From CAG-791 sp045113775 (lineage in GTDB: Bacteria > Bacillota > Clostridia > Lachnospirales > Lachnospiraceae): a stretch of 64,000 bases of DNA. Of this stretch, positions 32,925 to 41,847 are shown piece by piece; the first letter of the stretch is position 1, and every line of letters begins with the position of its first letter. The position numbers were made by a program, and so were the translations under genes. The notes under the pieces were generated by a model. The model saw only the letters and a program-made list of their open reading frames with translations. It was not told the DNA's origin and made no database searches. The stretch is from contig JBGUJH010000157.1 in NCBI GenBank assembly GCA_045113775.1, forward strand, positions 4,428 through 68,427, written 5' to 3'.

Positions 32925-33805
32925 GCATAGATCTTAATTACGATTATCTCGACAGAGTGCGCAGAGTCGCCTCGCTCTATACAAAAAGAAAGACATCCGA
33001 CCTCCTCGACGGAGATTACAGTTCCATGCAGCACGGACGCAGCCTCGACTTTGACGACCTGCGGGAATACCGCTACGGCGACGACATCAACTACATCGAC
33101 TGGAAATCTTCTTCCAGAGTCGGAAAGCCGCTCGTCAGGCGATATTTTGCCGACAGAAAGCATGACGTACTCTTCATCGGCGATACGGGTAAAAAGATGA
33201 CCGGAGATACGCCGGCCGGTGAGTCCAAGGAGCATATCGCCCTCATGGCTTTCGGCGTGGCAGCTTACATTCTCGGCAAACAAGGGGTGAACTATGCCCT
33301 TTCTTACTGCACGGATGAGAGCAGCCGGATCAGTTCATTCACGTCCGGTCCCTCCCACCTCGAAGAACTCCTCGGGAGTTACAGGAAGGCGATCGAGTGC
33401 GGCACGCCAAAACAGAGTTTCTATGACACGTTATTGAACTCTGCGGCGATTTTCTCCCGGCATATGATCATGATCATCATCACCGACGCGGAAGGACTCG
33501 CTGAGATGGACGCGGGCCTGATCAAGCGCCTCATTTACTACAACGACGTCTATATTTTCAAGATTGAAGACGCGCTTCTGACGGCAACTGATGTCTACGA
33601 CCTTGATGCCGACGATTATGTGGACCCGTTCCTTGCCATGTGCAGGGACCTTTACCGCGAGGAAGTGAAGCTCAAAGAAGATCTCGACAAGAAAGCCGAG
33701 AAGCTCCTGACTCCGCACCGCATTTTCTTTAAGAGCATCTCGAAAGAAGAAGAGATCGTCGACACGCTCATATACTTATTCAGACGCAGAAAGGGAATCA
33801 CATGA
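32921..33805 (+). CDS. DUF58 domain protein
   Basis: The 294-aa cytosolic protein contains the DUF58 signature RSLDFDDLREYRYGDDINYIDWKSSSR near residues 44-70, within a degenerate VWA-like fold (DVLFIGDTG, IIITDAEGLAE). DUF58 proteins are standard partners of MoxR ATPases in MoxR/Bat operons. It overlaps both neighbours by 4 bp (ATGA), a clear sign of translational coupling. Confidence 0.9.
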   Translation: MSIDLNYDYLDRVRRVASLYTKRKTSDLLDGDYSSMQHGRSLDFDDLREYRYGDDINYIDWKSSSRVGKPLVRRYFADRKHDVLFIGDTGKKMTGDTPAGESKEHIALMAFGVAAYILGKQGVNYALSYCTDESSRISSFTSGPSHLEELLGSYRKAIECGTPKQSFYDTLLNSAAIFSRHMIMIIITDAEGLAEMDAGLIKRLIYYNDVYIFKIEDALLTATDVYDLDADDYVDPFLAMCRDLYREEVKLKEDLDKKAEKLLTPHRIFFKSISKEEEIVDTLIYLFRRRKGIT

Positions 33806-34680
33806 AGTATTCCATAGACCTTGAGCCGCCTTTCGCCTATTCCGCATATTGGTACGCGATCGGCCTGGGGCTGATCCTGCTGGCTGTCCTGCTGCGATAT
33901 CTGTTTAACAGGATCTTTATGAGACCGGTAGAGTCTCCGTTCAAAATAGACAAGCTCCATAAGCAGGCCATAGCACGGATCGACGGCATCGACAAATCCT
34001 ACAGAGATAAACAGTGTGATCTGCGGACTATGCACCAGAATCTGAGCCGGGAAGTCCGGCAATACGCGCAGACTATGGAAGGCCTGCGGGCAGAGTCCAT
34101 GGTCTACGATGAGCTGTGCCAAAAGGCCAGGCCCGACCTGGCTGACGTGATCGGCGACTATTACGGCCCCGAGTTTGCCTATAAACCTCAGGCCGATCCG
34201 GCCGCCTCTGTTGCAAAAGCCAAAGCATCGATCGATGCGCATTATCAGAGAGTCCTGAAGGAAAAGAGGATCAATTCCATTGGCCGCGCCAGATCCCGGA
34301 TCAACGACATCCTGCGCGGAATAGGGCGCGTTGCCCCCGGATTCCTGGCTTCCGCTGTGCTGAGCCTGATCCGCTTCAACAGCACCAACTGGATCGACAG
34401 CATTCAAAAGGCAGCCACAAAGGGCAATCTGGATTCTTACAGTGTCCGCGGACAGGTGAGCAAAGCGGTCAGGAGTTTTGTCCGCTCGGCATCAGGTGCC
34501 AAAACAGACTCTGAAGCCTTCAAAGTACTGGAAGAAAAAAGAAAAAGCGGAAACCCCGAGCTGGCAGCGGCGGCAGTCTCCGCCCGGGATTTTTATGACC
34601 CCGACTTTATGTACCGTTCTTCTTATAACCCGAGTTTCGCAATAGTAAAAGGTAAGGAGCTGATCAAAAAATGGGTGTAA
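33802..34680 (+). CDS. Unknown membrane-anchored protein of the MoxR-VWA operon
   Basis: 292 aa. One strong N-terminal membrane helix (YWYAIGLGLILLAVLLRYLF, residues about 17-36) is followed by a largely helical, basic cytosolic domain with a possible coiled coil at about residues 52-90. A weak second hydrophobic patch lies at about 178-190 (APGFLASAVLSLI). It takes the place of the DUF4381/BatB-like subunit in other operons, but I cannot assign a family. It overlaps the next gene by 10 bp. Confidence 0.75.
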   Translation: MKYSIDLEPPFAYSAYWYAIGLGLILLAVLLRYLFNRIFMRPVESPFKIDKLHKQAIARIDGIDKSYRDKQCDLRTMHQNLSREVRQYAQTMEGLRAESMVYDELCQKARPDLADVIGDYYGPEFAYKPQADPAASVAKAKASIDAHYQRVLKEKRINSIGRARSRINDILRGIGRVAPGFLASAVLSLIRFNSTNWIDSIQKAATKGNLDSYSVRGQVSKAVRSFVRSASGAKTDSEAFKVLEEKRKSGNPELAAAAVSARDFYDPDFMYRSSYNPSFAIVKGKELIKKWV

Positions 34681-36659
34681 GCTTTCATAATCCCTGGGTA
34701 CTGATCCTGGGGGCGATCTTAACCGCTGCAGTCTGCCTCACTGCCTTTTTCCTCAAAAGAAAGTCAGACAGGACGGCGCGGCTTAAGGCCGCAAACACGG
34801 CACGGCTGAAAAATACTGCTATTTATAAAAGAAAACTTCTGGAAGCCAAGATCTTCAGGCTCCTGTCATACTCCGGCATCATCATTGCCCTTATAGGGGC
34901 TACGATCCTCACTGCGAGGCCTTACAAAAGGGATGTCATCAAAGATACCGTCAACCGCAGAGATATCTTTTTGTGCATCGACATATCCTCTTCCAACTAC
35001 GCAGGCGTAGAAGAACTGGTAGGTGCTTTCAAGGAGACCGTTTCCGGCCTCGACGGAGACCGCATCGGTATCTCTCTTTTCAATACGTCCAGCATCCAGT
35101 ATGTCCCGATGACGGACGATTACGATTTTGTGCTGCGCAGGCTGGAGGCCCTGGAGACCTACCTGGCCGCCCAGCAGGAATTCATGACGACCTACGCGTC
35201 AAAATATGAATCCGTGTACGATATCCCGGAAGCCGAGCGCCCCAGATACGAGGAGCTGAACCGGATCCTTGCCACTTTTGACTCAGGCGTAACAGCCGGT
35301 TACGAGCTCAAGGGTACCTCCGCGATAGGAGAAGGCCTGGCGTCCTGTCTCTTCAGCTTCCCGGAACTGACACAGGAGGAGCGGACCAGGATCATCATCT
35401 TCCTTACGGACAACCAGCCCGAGCTTCTCGACGTGCCGCTGGTAACTCTGGATGAAGCGGCTAAGATGTGTCAATTCGACAAAGTTATCGTGTTCGGCAT
35501 CGATCCCGCAGTCGGGCAGGATCCCGCGCAGTACTCGGCAAACATTAATGAAATGAAGGACGCGGTCGAGCTGACCGGCGGCAAATTCTACGGGCCTGAC
35601 ACTCCGCTCACGGCAGCGGACATTCTCGCGGATATCCAGTCCATCGAGAACAGGATCACCAAGACCACGACTTCCACCAAAGATACAGATACTCCTACAC
35701 TTTGGTTTGTTGTGCTGACCGCAGGCATTGTGCTGATCGCGCTGACTACGCTCTATTTTGTCTTCCGCAGAGGCCTTAAGAGAGGCCGCCCGGCGCGCCT
35801 TGCCCTGGCCGGCATTATGCTCACCGCTATGATCGCCGGTGCCGTCTATATTGCTGTCCGGCCTATGTACCAGGATCCGAGCAAGATCACCAAGACCACT
35901 AACCTGGATGTCGCCTTTGTGGTCGACACAACCATCAGCATGTGGGCTGAGGATCACGGGAACGTTAAACGAATGGACGGCGTCCGCAGGGACATCCAGA
36001 CGATCATGGACTCGCTTCCCGGAAGCTGCTTCTCACTGATCAGCTTCGACAACGGCGCGAACATCCTGGCACCTTACACGCAGGACATCAACGTGATCAG
36101 TGACCTCGTGGCGCATCTCGAGATGCCTTCCTATACCACTTCCCAGGGTTCTTCGCTCAACACGGCCTATGAGGCGCTCCATATTATGCTGGAGGCCTCC
36201 GGTAAGAAGAAGGGAAACAGGAAAACTGTCGTCTTCCTGTTCAGTGACGGCGAGACGACGGACGGATCGAGCCTCATGAGCTTTAAGGATCTGGAGAAGC
36301 TTGTAGGCAACGGCGCAGTACTCGGATACGGCACGCAGCACGGCGGAAGGATGTACTATCCCGGAAGGGGTTATATCCAGAATGTATCCACCGGCAAGGA
36401 CGCACTGTCCAAAATCGATGAGACCACACTGCGGAGTATCGCGAATGATCTTGGAATTTCCTACATAAATGAGACCAATGATCAAGGCGGCTCCCTGATC
36501 GCAAGGCTGCAGTCGATCCGGCTGATGAGCCGGGACGCCGCGTTTGCGGACGGCGACAGGACTGGTTTTGAAGAGACCTATTACTTCTCCTCTGCGATCC
36601 TGGCAGTTCTGCTTTTGATCTGGCTGTTTCTCACCGTTTACAGAGGGGGGGTGGCGTAA
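34671..36659 (+). CDS. Membrane protein with two VWA domains (BatA-BatB-like fusion)
   Basis: 662 aa. There are two N-terminal helices (about residues 9-28 and 63-82). VWA domain 1 has the MIDAS motif DISSS at 104-108 and FLTDNQPELLDV. Two central helices follow (about 342-366 and 378-400). VWA domain 2 has VAFVVDTTIS near 415 and FLFSDGETTDGSS. A final helix spans about 637-658. Other bacteria encode the two VWA units as separate BatA and BatB proteins. MIDAS sites bind Mg2+ and protein partners. Overlap with the genes before (10 bp) and after (1 bp) implies a stoichiometric complex. Confidence 0.85.
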   Translation: MGVSFHNPWVLILGAILTAAVCLTAFFLKRKSDRTARLKAANTARLKNTAIYKRKLLEAKIFRLLSYSGIIIALIGATILTARPYKRDVIKDTVNRRDIFLCIDISSSNYAGVEELVGAFKETVSGLDGDRIGISLFNTSSIQYVPMTDDYDFVLRRLEALETYLAAQQEFMTTYASKYESVYDIPEAERPRYEELNRILATFDSGVTAGYELKGTSAIGEGLASCLFSFPELTQEERTRIIIFLTDNQPELLDVPLVTLDEAAKMCQFDKVIVFGIDPAVGQDPAQYSANINEMKDAVELTGGKFYGPDTPLTAADILADIQSIENRITKTTTSTKDTDTPTLWFVVLTAGIVLIALTTLYFVFRRGLKRGRPARLALAGIMLTAMIAGAVYIAVRPMYQDPSKITKTTNLDVAFVVDTTISMWAEDHGNVKRMDGVRRDIQTIMDSLPGSCFSLISFDNGANILAPYTQDINVISDLVAHLEMPSYTTSQGSSLNTAYEALHIMLEASGKKKGNRKTVVFLFSDGETTDGSSLMSFKDLEKLVGNGAVLGYGTQHGGRMYYPGRGYIQNVSTGKDALSKIDETTLRSIANDLGISYINETNDQGGSLIARLQSIRLMSRDAAFADGDRTGFEETYYFSSAILAVLLLIWLFLTVYRGGVA

Positions 36660-37513
36660 TGAACCCGAAATTCGAAAAGTTCAAAAAAGTCATCGCCTTT
36701 GTAGAGAAGGTCCTCCTTGCGATCTGCACTCTCCTCACTGTTCTCGGTGTGCTCATTATTGCAAGGAGCCTTATAAACGTAAATTTCCTTAACAATTACA
36801 ATAAAGGCAAATATCCCACTGTGCTGGAGGGTCTGCTGCCCCATCTCCCTTTCGGAGAGAACTACGTGGCCTTTTATAACCTTGGAAACGCGGATTATAT
36901 GAAAGGCAATTACGACAAGGCAGTCTCCTACTACGCAACCGCGCTTACCAAAGAGCCGCCGGAGCAGTACGAGGAATGCATGATCCGCACGAATCTGGCG
37001 CTGGCTCTGTGCCATACAATTGATTTCGACAACCTCGATCTCTCTGATCAGGAAGCAGTGCAGCATGCGATCGAAGTTCTGCTGACAGCCCGCTACTATC
37101 TCACTGAGCACGAGTGCGCAAGCGAGCCGGTGGGAAGCAACGACGGACACTTCCCGGACGCGGACAGCCTTAAGCACGATATTGACGAAATGCTCCAGAA
37201 GCTCCAGAGCCAGTCTTCCTCCGATTCGGATGACGGCCAGGGCGGCGGCGGCGGCGGTCAGGACCAGAATGACAGCCAGGACCAAGGCCAGGACGATAAT
37301 CAGAGTCAGGATCAGCAGGACCAGCAGAAGGACAAGAGCAAGTCCCAGGAAGAAAAGGAGAAAGAAGAAAAGGCTCGTCAGGAAGACGTCAAAGAGCAGC
37401 TCGAGCAGCAGAAACAGGACCTCAAAGACAAGAGCCAGTCCTCCTCCCCTTATGACTATGAATACATTGAGGGCGGAGACGCGCAGGGATATGGAGATGG
37501 AACGCTATGGTAA
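36659..37513 (+). CDS. TPR membrane protein with Q/D/K-rich tail (BatC-like)
   Basis: 284 aa. One membrane helix lies at residues about 12-38. TPR-type helices follow (NYVAFYNLGNADYMKGNYDK, VSYYATALTKEPPEQYEECM), then a long low-complexity tail from about 190: Gly run, Gln/Asp-rich and Lys/Glu-rich segments. BatC/TPR proteins with such tails are frequent in these operons. The start is TAATG-coupled to the VWA gene, and the end overlaps the lipoprotein gene by 7 bp. Confidence 0.8.
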   Translation: MNPKFEKFKKVIAFVEKVLLAICTLLTVLGVLIIARSLINVNFLNNYNKGKYPTVLEGLLPHLPFGENYVAFYNLGNADYMKGNYDKAVSYYATALTKEPPEQYEECMIRTNLALALCHTIDFDNLDLSDQEAVQHAIEVLLTARYYLTEHECASEPVGSNDGHFPDADSLKHDIDEMLQKLQSQSSSDSDDGQGGGGGGQDQNDSQDQGQDDNQSQDQQDQQKDKSKSQEEKEKEEKARQEDVKEQLEQQKQDLKDKSQSSSPYDYEYIEGGDAQGYGDGTLW

Positions 37514-38571
37514 AAACTAAAAGAAAACTGCTTTCCGCCATCATTGCGGCGTTTGGATTAACACTTCTCCTCGGAGGCTGCGGCGGCTCAGGCGCGGGCT
37601 CGGATGAGACCGGTTCAAATACTGACGGATCCGCGGATACCGGCTCCGAGACGGTCGCGACTACCGGCGGCAGCGACGAATCGGCCTTCGGCGAAGATCC
37701 GCCTGCTCCGGAAGAGAAAAAAAATCCCGCAAGTGTGATGGTAAGGCCGGACACTCCCCCGGACGGACAAAGATATGACGAGTGGAAAGGATTCCAATAC
37801 ACGGACCAGACCGAATTTGACGTAAGGACGTACTGGACCTTTTCCATGTACAATCATTCCAAAGTATCCGATTACGATCTGGTGCAGGATCCTGTAGACA
37901 TTGAAGACGGAAAGCTCACGATCATTGACTGCAAAGCAGAGCCTGTAGGCGGGGAAATGAAACTGAGATCCGGAGGATACGTCGACATCACTGTCGAAGT
38001 GAGATGGGACGGAACCATGAACGGAAAGGAAAACACGAGTAAAAAGATCCCCCGCTGGATGATCCGCTGGCAGGAGAACACTCCTTATCCGTGCGACGCA
38101 TACACAGGAACTTCTTTGCTCAACTACTCCGCTAATAAGGATGAAGAACCCGTGGACATAAGTCCCGGCCAGGCTACAGCCACTTCAATGGTGGAATCGG
38201 ATGTGACATACAACGGCCGCACCTACAGGCTGTTTGCCAAATCCGATATCCGAAATTCCTCCAGCGGCGGCTGGTCTACAGATTATTCAGGCGATTACTT
38301 TACTTTCTCCTGTCCGGGATCTGTAGATACCACCTTTACATTCCGGGTACCCGCCGATTACGACGGATTGGTGCTCGCGATCGACAAAGACATCACGGAT
38401 GAAAAGTCAGTCAGTCTGGATGAAGCCGGAGAATTTCTCCAATTCGATGACCTGTATGCAGACATACTGACAACAAGTACCGGCGTCAAGCAGTCGGTGG
38501 ATGATTTCTATTTTATCAGGGTATCTGACCTCATTGAGTATTTCAAAGATTCTGAGCACATCCAATACTGA
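37507..38571 (+). CDS. Lipoprotein of unknown function ending the MoxR-VWA operon
   Basis: The 354-aa protein has a lipoprotein signal peptide ending LLLGGC (Cys about residue 25), followed by a Gly/Ser/Asp/Thr-rich linker to about 75. The folded part has no recognised family. It includes DQTEFDVRTYWTFSMYNHS and two beta-rich stretches. Surface exposure and position last in a MoxR/VWA operon suggest an extracytoplasmic client or sensor of the complex. A strong terminator follows 15 bp after the stop. Confidence 0.75.
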   Translation: MVKTKRKLLSAIIAAFGLTLLLGGCGGSGAGSDETGSNTDGSADTGSETVATTGGSDESAFGEDPPAPEEKKNPASVMVRPDTPPDGQRYDEWKGFQYTDQTEFDVRTYWTFSMYNHSKVSDYDLVQDPVDIEDGKLTIIDCKAEPVGGEMKLRSGGYVDITVEVRWDGTMNGKENTSKKIPRWMIRWQENTPYPCDAYTGTSLLNYSANKDEEPVDISPGQATATSMVESDVTYNGRTYRLFAKSDIRNSSSGGWSTDYSGDYFTFSCPGSVDTTFTFRVPADYDGLVLAIDKDITDEKSVSLDEAGEFLQFDDLYADILTTSTGVKQSVDDFYFIRVSDLIEYFKDSEHIQY

Positions 38572-38585
38572 TTTCACGTAGTACA

Positions 38586-38634
38586 TGCGCGCGGACTGCT
38601 CTGTGATTGAAGACAGTCCGCGCGCATAATAGTT
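38586..38634 (+). terminator. Operon terminator
   Basis: The stem ATGCGCGCGGACTG/CAGTCCGCGCGCAT is followed by AATAGTTTTT. It closes the six-gene operon 15 bp after its last stop. Confidence 0.85.
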
Positions 38635-38650
38635 TTTGAAGGAGATTCCT

Positions 38651-39478
38651 ATGCCGAATTATAAGCTCGCCGCCTTCGATATGGACGGCACCCTCCTGAA
38701 TTCCCGCAAAGAAATTCCGTCTTCTGCCGTTCTCGCATGCAAGAGAGCCGCGGCCGCCGGCAGGATCGTTGCTCTTGATACCGGGCGCGCCGTCACGGAG
38801 CTCACTATTTTCCCCTTAACGGAGATGGGGATCCGCTACGGATCCTGCGCCTGCGGAACGGTGATCTACGATTTTGAGGACTCTCTTGTCCTCGCCAAAA
38901 AAACGATCCCTGAGTCTCTGGTTCCGACCATTGTGGAAGCCTCCGGGCTGGAAGATCTCATGCTGCAGGTGATGGTCGACGGCATATCTTACGTGGAAGC
39001 GGCGGACGTAAAGCGGATGGAGCATTTTCAGATGGGCGTCTACCGGCCGCTCTACGAAGCGACTACCTCCTACGCAGACGATGTTCGGGCATTCGCCTTG
39101 GAACATGCAGGCGAAATCAACAAGATGAACCTGTATCACGCCAGCCCGGAGGGCCGCGCGCGGACACTCGCCCGCCTCTCGTCTCTCCCGCTGGATTTCA
39201 CATTCGCGGAGACAACCTCGCTGGAGATCACTCCGCAGGGCATCTCCAAGGGCACCGGACTGGCAGACCTTTGCTCGGTCCTCGGTATTTCCATCGCGGA
39301 AGCCATTGGAGTCGGCGACGCCTTCAATGATGTCCCTATGCTGGAGATGGCGGGCCTGGGCGTGGCCATGGGCAACTCCAACGAGGCTGCACTCGGAGCC
39401 GCGGACGTTGTCGTCGGCGACAATGACCACGACGGAATTGCGGAAGTCATAGACCGGTATCTTTTGGGAATCGGATGA
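38651..39478 (+). CDS. HAD-superfamily Cof-type sugar-phosphate phosphatase
   Basis: 275 aa from ATG 38651 (AAGGAGATTCCT upstream). The HAD catalytic motif AAFDMDGTLLNSRKEIP is at the N-terminus and motif IV GVGDAFNDVPMLEMAG near residue 220, with the C2B cap of the Cof/YidA group between. It likely dephosphorylates sugar phosphates or nucleotides in the cytosol with Mg2+. It is monocistronic, with its own terminator 10 bp downstream. Confidence 0.9.
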   Translation: MPNYKLAAFDMDGTLLNSRKEIPSSAVLACKRAAAAGRIVALDTGRAVTELTIFPLTEMGIRYGSCACGTVIYDFEDSLVLAKKTIPESLVPTIVEASGLEDLMLQVMVDGISYVEAADVKRMEHFQMGVYRPLYEATTSYADDVRAFALEHAGEINKMNLYHASPEGRARTLARLSSLPLDFTFAETTSLEITPQGISKGTGLADLCSVLGISIAEAIGVGDAFNDVPMLEMAGLGVAMGNSNEAALGAADVVVGDNDHDGIAEVIDRYLLGIG

Positions 39479-39487
39479 TTTATCGCA

Positions 39488-39522
39488 TAAAAAAGGCACA
39501 CAGATTGCGTGCCTTTTTATGA
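39488..39522 (+). terminator. Rho-independent terminator
   Basis: The stem AAAAAGGCAC/GTGCCTTTTT has a short loop and built-in T-run. Confidence 0.88.
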
Positions 39523-39692
39523 TTCCATGTCAAGATTCGCGAAAACACATCAGTATATTGTTGTAAATCGACCATATGATAGAATAAGGATAACTATTTG
39601 ACACCCCGCGTTCCAAATGCTTCGCATTCGGGACTAAGGGCTTTTGGAGTCTCTGCTTTAGAGGCAGGTGACTTCTATACAGGAGGACACAT

Positions 39693-40361
39693 ATGACCAA
39701 CCAGGAACGCAGAGACAGCCAGATTCTGTACATCTCGGATCCATCCGTCATGGATGAACAAAAAAGAGCCCGCCGGCTCACCCAGAAGCTCAACACCATG
39801 GACCGCTCCGATTTTGAGGGTATCAAAGCCGTCATCAGTGAGCTCTTTGGCAAGTCCGAAGGGGCATGGGTCAACCCGCCCTTTTACTGCGACTACGGCC
39901 ACAACATCGAGATCGGCAAAAACGCTTTCATAAACTACAACTGCACGATCATTGACGTCGGCAAAGTAGTGATCGGCGACAACTGCCAGATCGCTCCCAA
40001 CGTTTCCATCTACACGGCAGGCCACCCGGTCCATCCCGCCACACGCAATACAGCTTACGAGTACGGGATCGACATCACGATCGGCAATAATGTCTGGATC
40101 GGTGGCAACACGGTGATCATGCCCGGCGTCCGCATCGGCGACAATGCCGTGATCGGCGCGGGGAGCATCGTGACCAGGGACATTCCTGCCTGGACTGTCG
40201 CCGCCGGCAATCCCTGCAGAGTGCTCCGCAAGATCACAGAAGCCGACAGATACACCTATTACAAAGGCGTACCTGCCGACGAAGAGTGTGTCGCTCATAT
40301 GAAGCGCATTTGGGATGAGAGCGATGATCCGGTGAAATATCCGACCGCAGACGAAGAATGA
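39693..40361 (+). CDS. Hexapeptide acetyltransferase, maltose O-acetyltransferase-like
   Basis: The 222-aa protein has a left-handed beta-helix domain with hexapeptide repeats (INYNCTIIDVGKVVIGDNCQI, NNVWIGGNTVIMPGVRIGDNAVIG). The catalytic His is in IYTAGHPVH, and GNPCRVLRKI is near the end, all typical of Maa/LacA/NodL. It uses acetyl-CoA to acetylate a sugar hydroxyl. A C-terminal extension of about 40 residues (YYKGVPADEECVAHM onward) exceeds the family norm. The start follows AGGAGG. The 39530-39692 gap holds a TTTGACACCCCGCG word that also occurs upstream of the CoA-transferase (14759). Confidence 0.88.
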   Translation: MTNQERRDSQILYISDPSVMDEQKRARRLTQKLNTMDRSDFEGIKAVISELFGKSEGAWVNPPFYCDYGHNIEIGKNAFINYNCTIIDVGKVVIGDNCQIAPNVSIYTAGHPVHPATRNTAYEYGIDITIGNNVWIGGNTVIMPGVRIGDNAVIGAGSIVTRDIPAWTVAAGNPCRVLRKITEADRYTYYKGVPADEECVAHMKRIWDESDDPVKYPTADEE

Positions 40362-40369
40362 TCAGGGCA

Positions 40370-40390
40370 AGGCTTGCATTGCGAGCCGCT
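40370..40390 (-). repeat. Solo copy of the GCGGCTCGC hairpin repeat (minus)
   Basis: On the minus strand it reads GCGGCTCGC-AAT-GCAAGCCTTG, with one mismatch in the stem. It lies 9 bp after the acetyltransferase stop. Confidence 0.5.
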
Positions 40391-40410
40391 TCCGACATAT
40401 CACAGAATAA

Positions 40411-40457
40411 TGCCCCGCACAGTAATCCTTTTTGGATCCCTGTGCGGGGCACTTTTT
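40411..40457. terminator. Bidirectional terminator
   Basis: The stem GCCCCGCACAG/CTGTGCGGGGC is followed on the plus side by ACTTTTT. It lies between convergent genes. Confidence 0.85.
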
Positions 40458-40483
40458 CAAGTAAATACTCCCGAGTTCCTGCT

Positions 40484-41692
40484 TTATTCTGCCGCCTTAA
40501 AATTGTAGATCGGCTTCAGGACTTCGATCACATCCACTGACTCCCGGATCACATCAATGATGTCTTCCAGGGACTTGTAAGCCATAGGCGCCTCGTCGAG
40601 GGTTGATGTGCTGACGGAAGTTGTGTAAATGCCCTTCATGGCCTCCCTGTATTCCGCCATATCCAGATTGTCACGTGCTGCGCGGCGGGACATAAGCCTT
40701 CCGGCTCCGTGAGGCGCCGAGTAGTTCCACTCGGGGTTGCCCTTTCCGATCGCCAGGACGCTTCCGTCCCTCATGTTGATGGGAATCAGGACCTTCTCGC
40801 CCTCGTGGGCAGCGATCGCGCCCTTGCGAAGGATCATCTCGTCCGTGTCTATGTAGTTGTGAATGGTATGGAACGCCTCTCCGGCTGTCAGGCCGGTCCG
40901 TGCCAGCAACACTTCTGCCATCTTCTCACGGTTGCGCCTTGCGAAGCGCTGGCATACCTCTACATCATGCAGATAGTCTTCAAAGTCAGGTCCGTAGACA
41001 TAGCAGAGGTCCTCCGGTACAGAGGGAGTTTTTGCCGCGAACTCCTTCTCCAACTTCCGCAGCGCGCCTGCGATCTCTTTCATGCGGCCTGTTTCCTTGA
41101 GTTCCCTGATCAACTCGTCTCGTGCTTTGACCCTGTCTGCCTTTCCGCTCAGCAGTTCAACTGCCCTTTCCTGATAGATCTCCGCCACCTGCTTTCCGAT
41201 GTTGCGGCTTCCCGAATGGATCACCAGGTACTTCGTGCCGTCTGCCGCGCGGTCGATCTCAATAAAGTGGTTTCCGCCGCCAAGTGTTCCAAGGCTGTTC
41301 TCCAGCCACTCTATATTTCTCAGTTTTGAATAGCAGCGCAGCTCCCTGAGGTCAAAATCCTCCTGCTTCTCATCCCACACCGTGAGTCCGGAGGGAATGA
41401 AATGCGCCGCTTCGTCCACCTTCTCAAAGTCGATGTCGACATCTCCCAAGTTTACGGTATACATACCGCAGCCGATGTCGACGCCAACGACGTTGGGAAC
41501 AGCCTTGTCCACGATTGTCATCGTAGTGCCGATCGTGCATCCGGCACCGGCGTGCACGTCCGGCATGATCCGGATGCGGCTTCCCCTCGTAAATTCATAG
41601 TCGCACATTCTGCGGATCTGCTCTATTGCCTTCTCTTCACATACCTTCGCATAGCAGATCGCCGTATTCACTTTTCCCTTGATCTCAAACAT
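40484..41692 (-). CDS. rtcB: RtcB-family RNA ligase
   Basis: The 402-aa protein has RtcB motifs: PDVHAGAGCTIGTTM, PNVVGVDIGCGMYT (the conserved Cys/Asp metal site), LGGGNHFIEI, VIHSGSRNIGKQVAE, and SAPHGAGRLMSRRAA with the guanylated His near the C-terminus. RtcB joins 2',3'-cyclic phosphate or 3'-phosphate RNA ends to 5'-OH ends using GTP and Mn2+. It is slightly shorter than E. coli RtcB. AAAAGGAG precedes the ATG. No RtcA or archease gene is adjacent, so its repair substrate cannot be deduced. Confidence 0.92.
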   Translation of the reverse strand: MFEIKGKVNTAICYAKVCEEKAIEQIRRMCDYEFTRGSRIRIMPDVHAGAGCTIGTTMTIVDKAVPNVVGVDIGCGMYTVNLGDVDIDFEKVDEAAHFIPSGLTVWDEKQEDFDLRELRCYSKLRNIEWLENSLGTLGGGNHFIEIDRAADGTKYLVIHSGSRNIGKQVAEIYQERAVELLSGKADRVKARDELIRELKETGRMKEIAGALRKLEKEFAAKTPSVPEDLCYVYGPDFEDYLHDVEVCQRFARRNREKMAEVLLARTGLTAGEAFHTIHNYIDTDEMILRKGAIAAHEGEKVLIPINMRDGSVLAIGKGNPEWNYSAPHGAGRLMSRRAARDNLDMAEYREAMKGIYTTSVSTSTLDEAPMAYKSLEDIIDVIRESVDVIEVLKPIYNFKAAE

Positions 41693-41847
41693 AATCTTTC
41701 TCCTTTTCTACGGCAAGTCTACTGACTGTTCCTTCAGCTATAATAATGAACGATTCAGGCTGATTTGTCATTATACTCGTAGTATTATGCGCACTCTTCC
41801 CTTCATTTGCTGATATTTCCGGATTTTCATGCTATAGTAAATCCATT

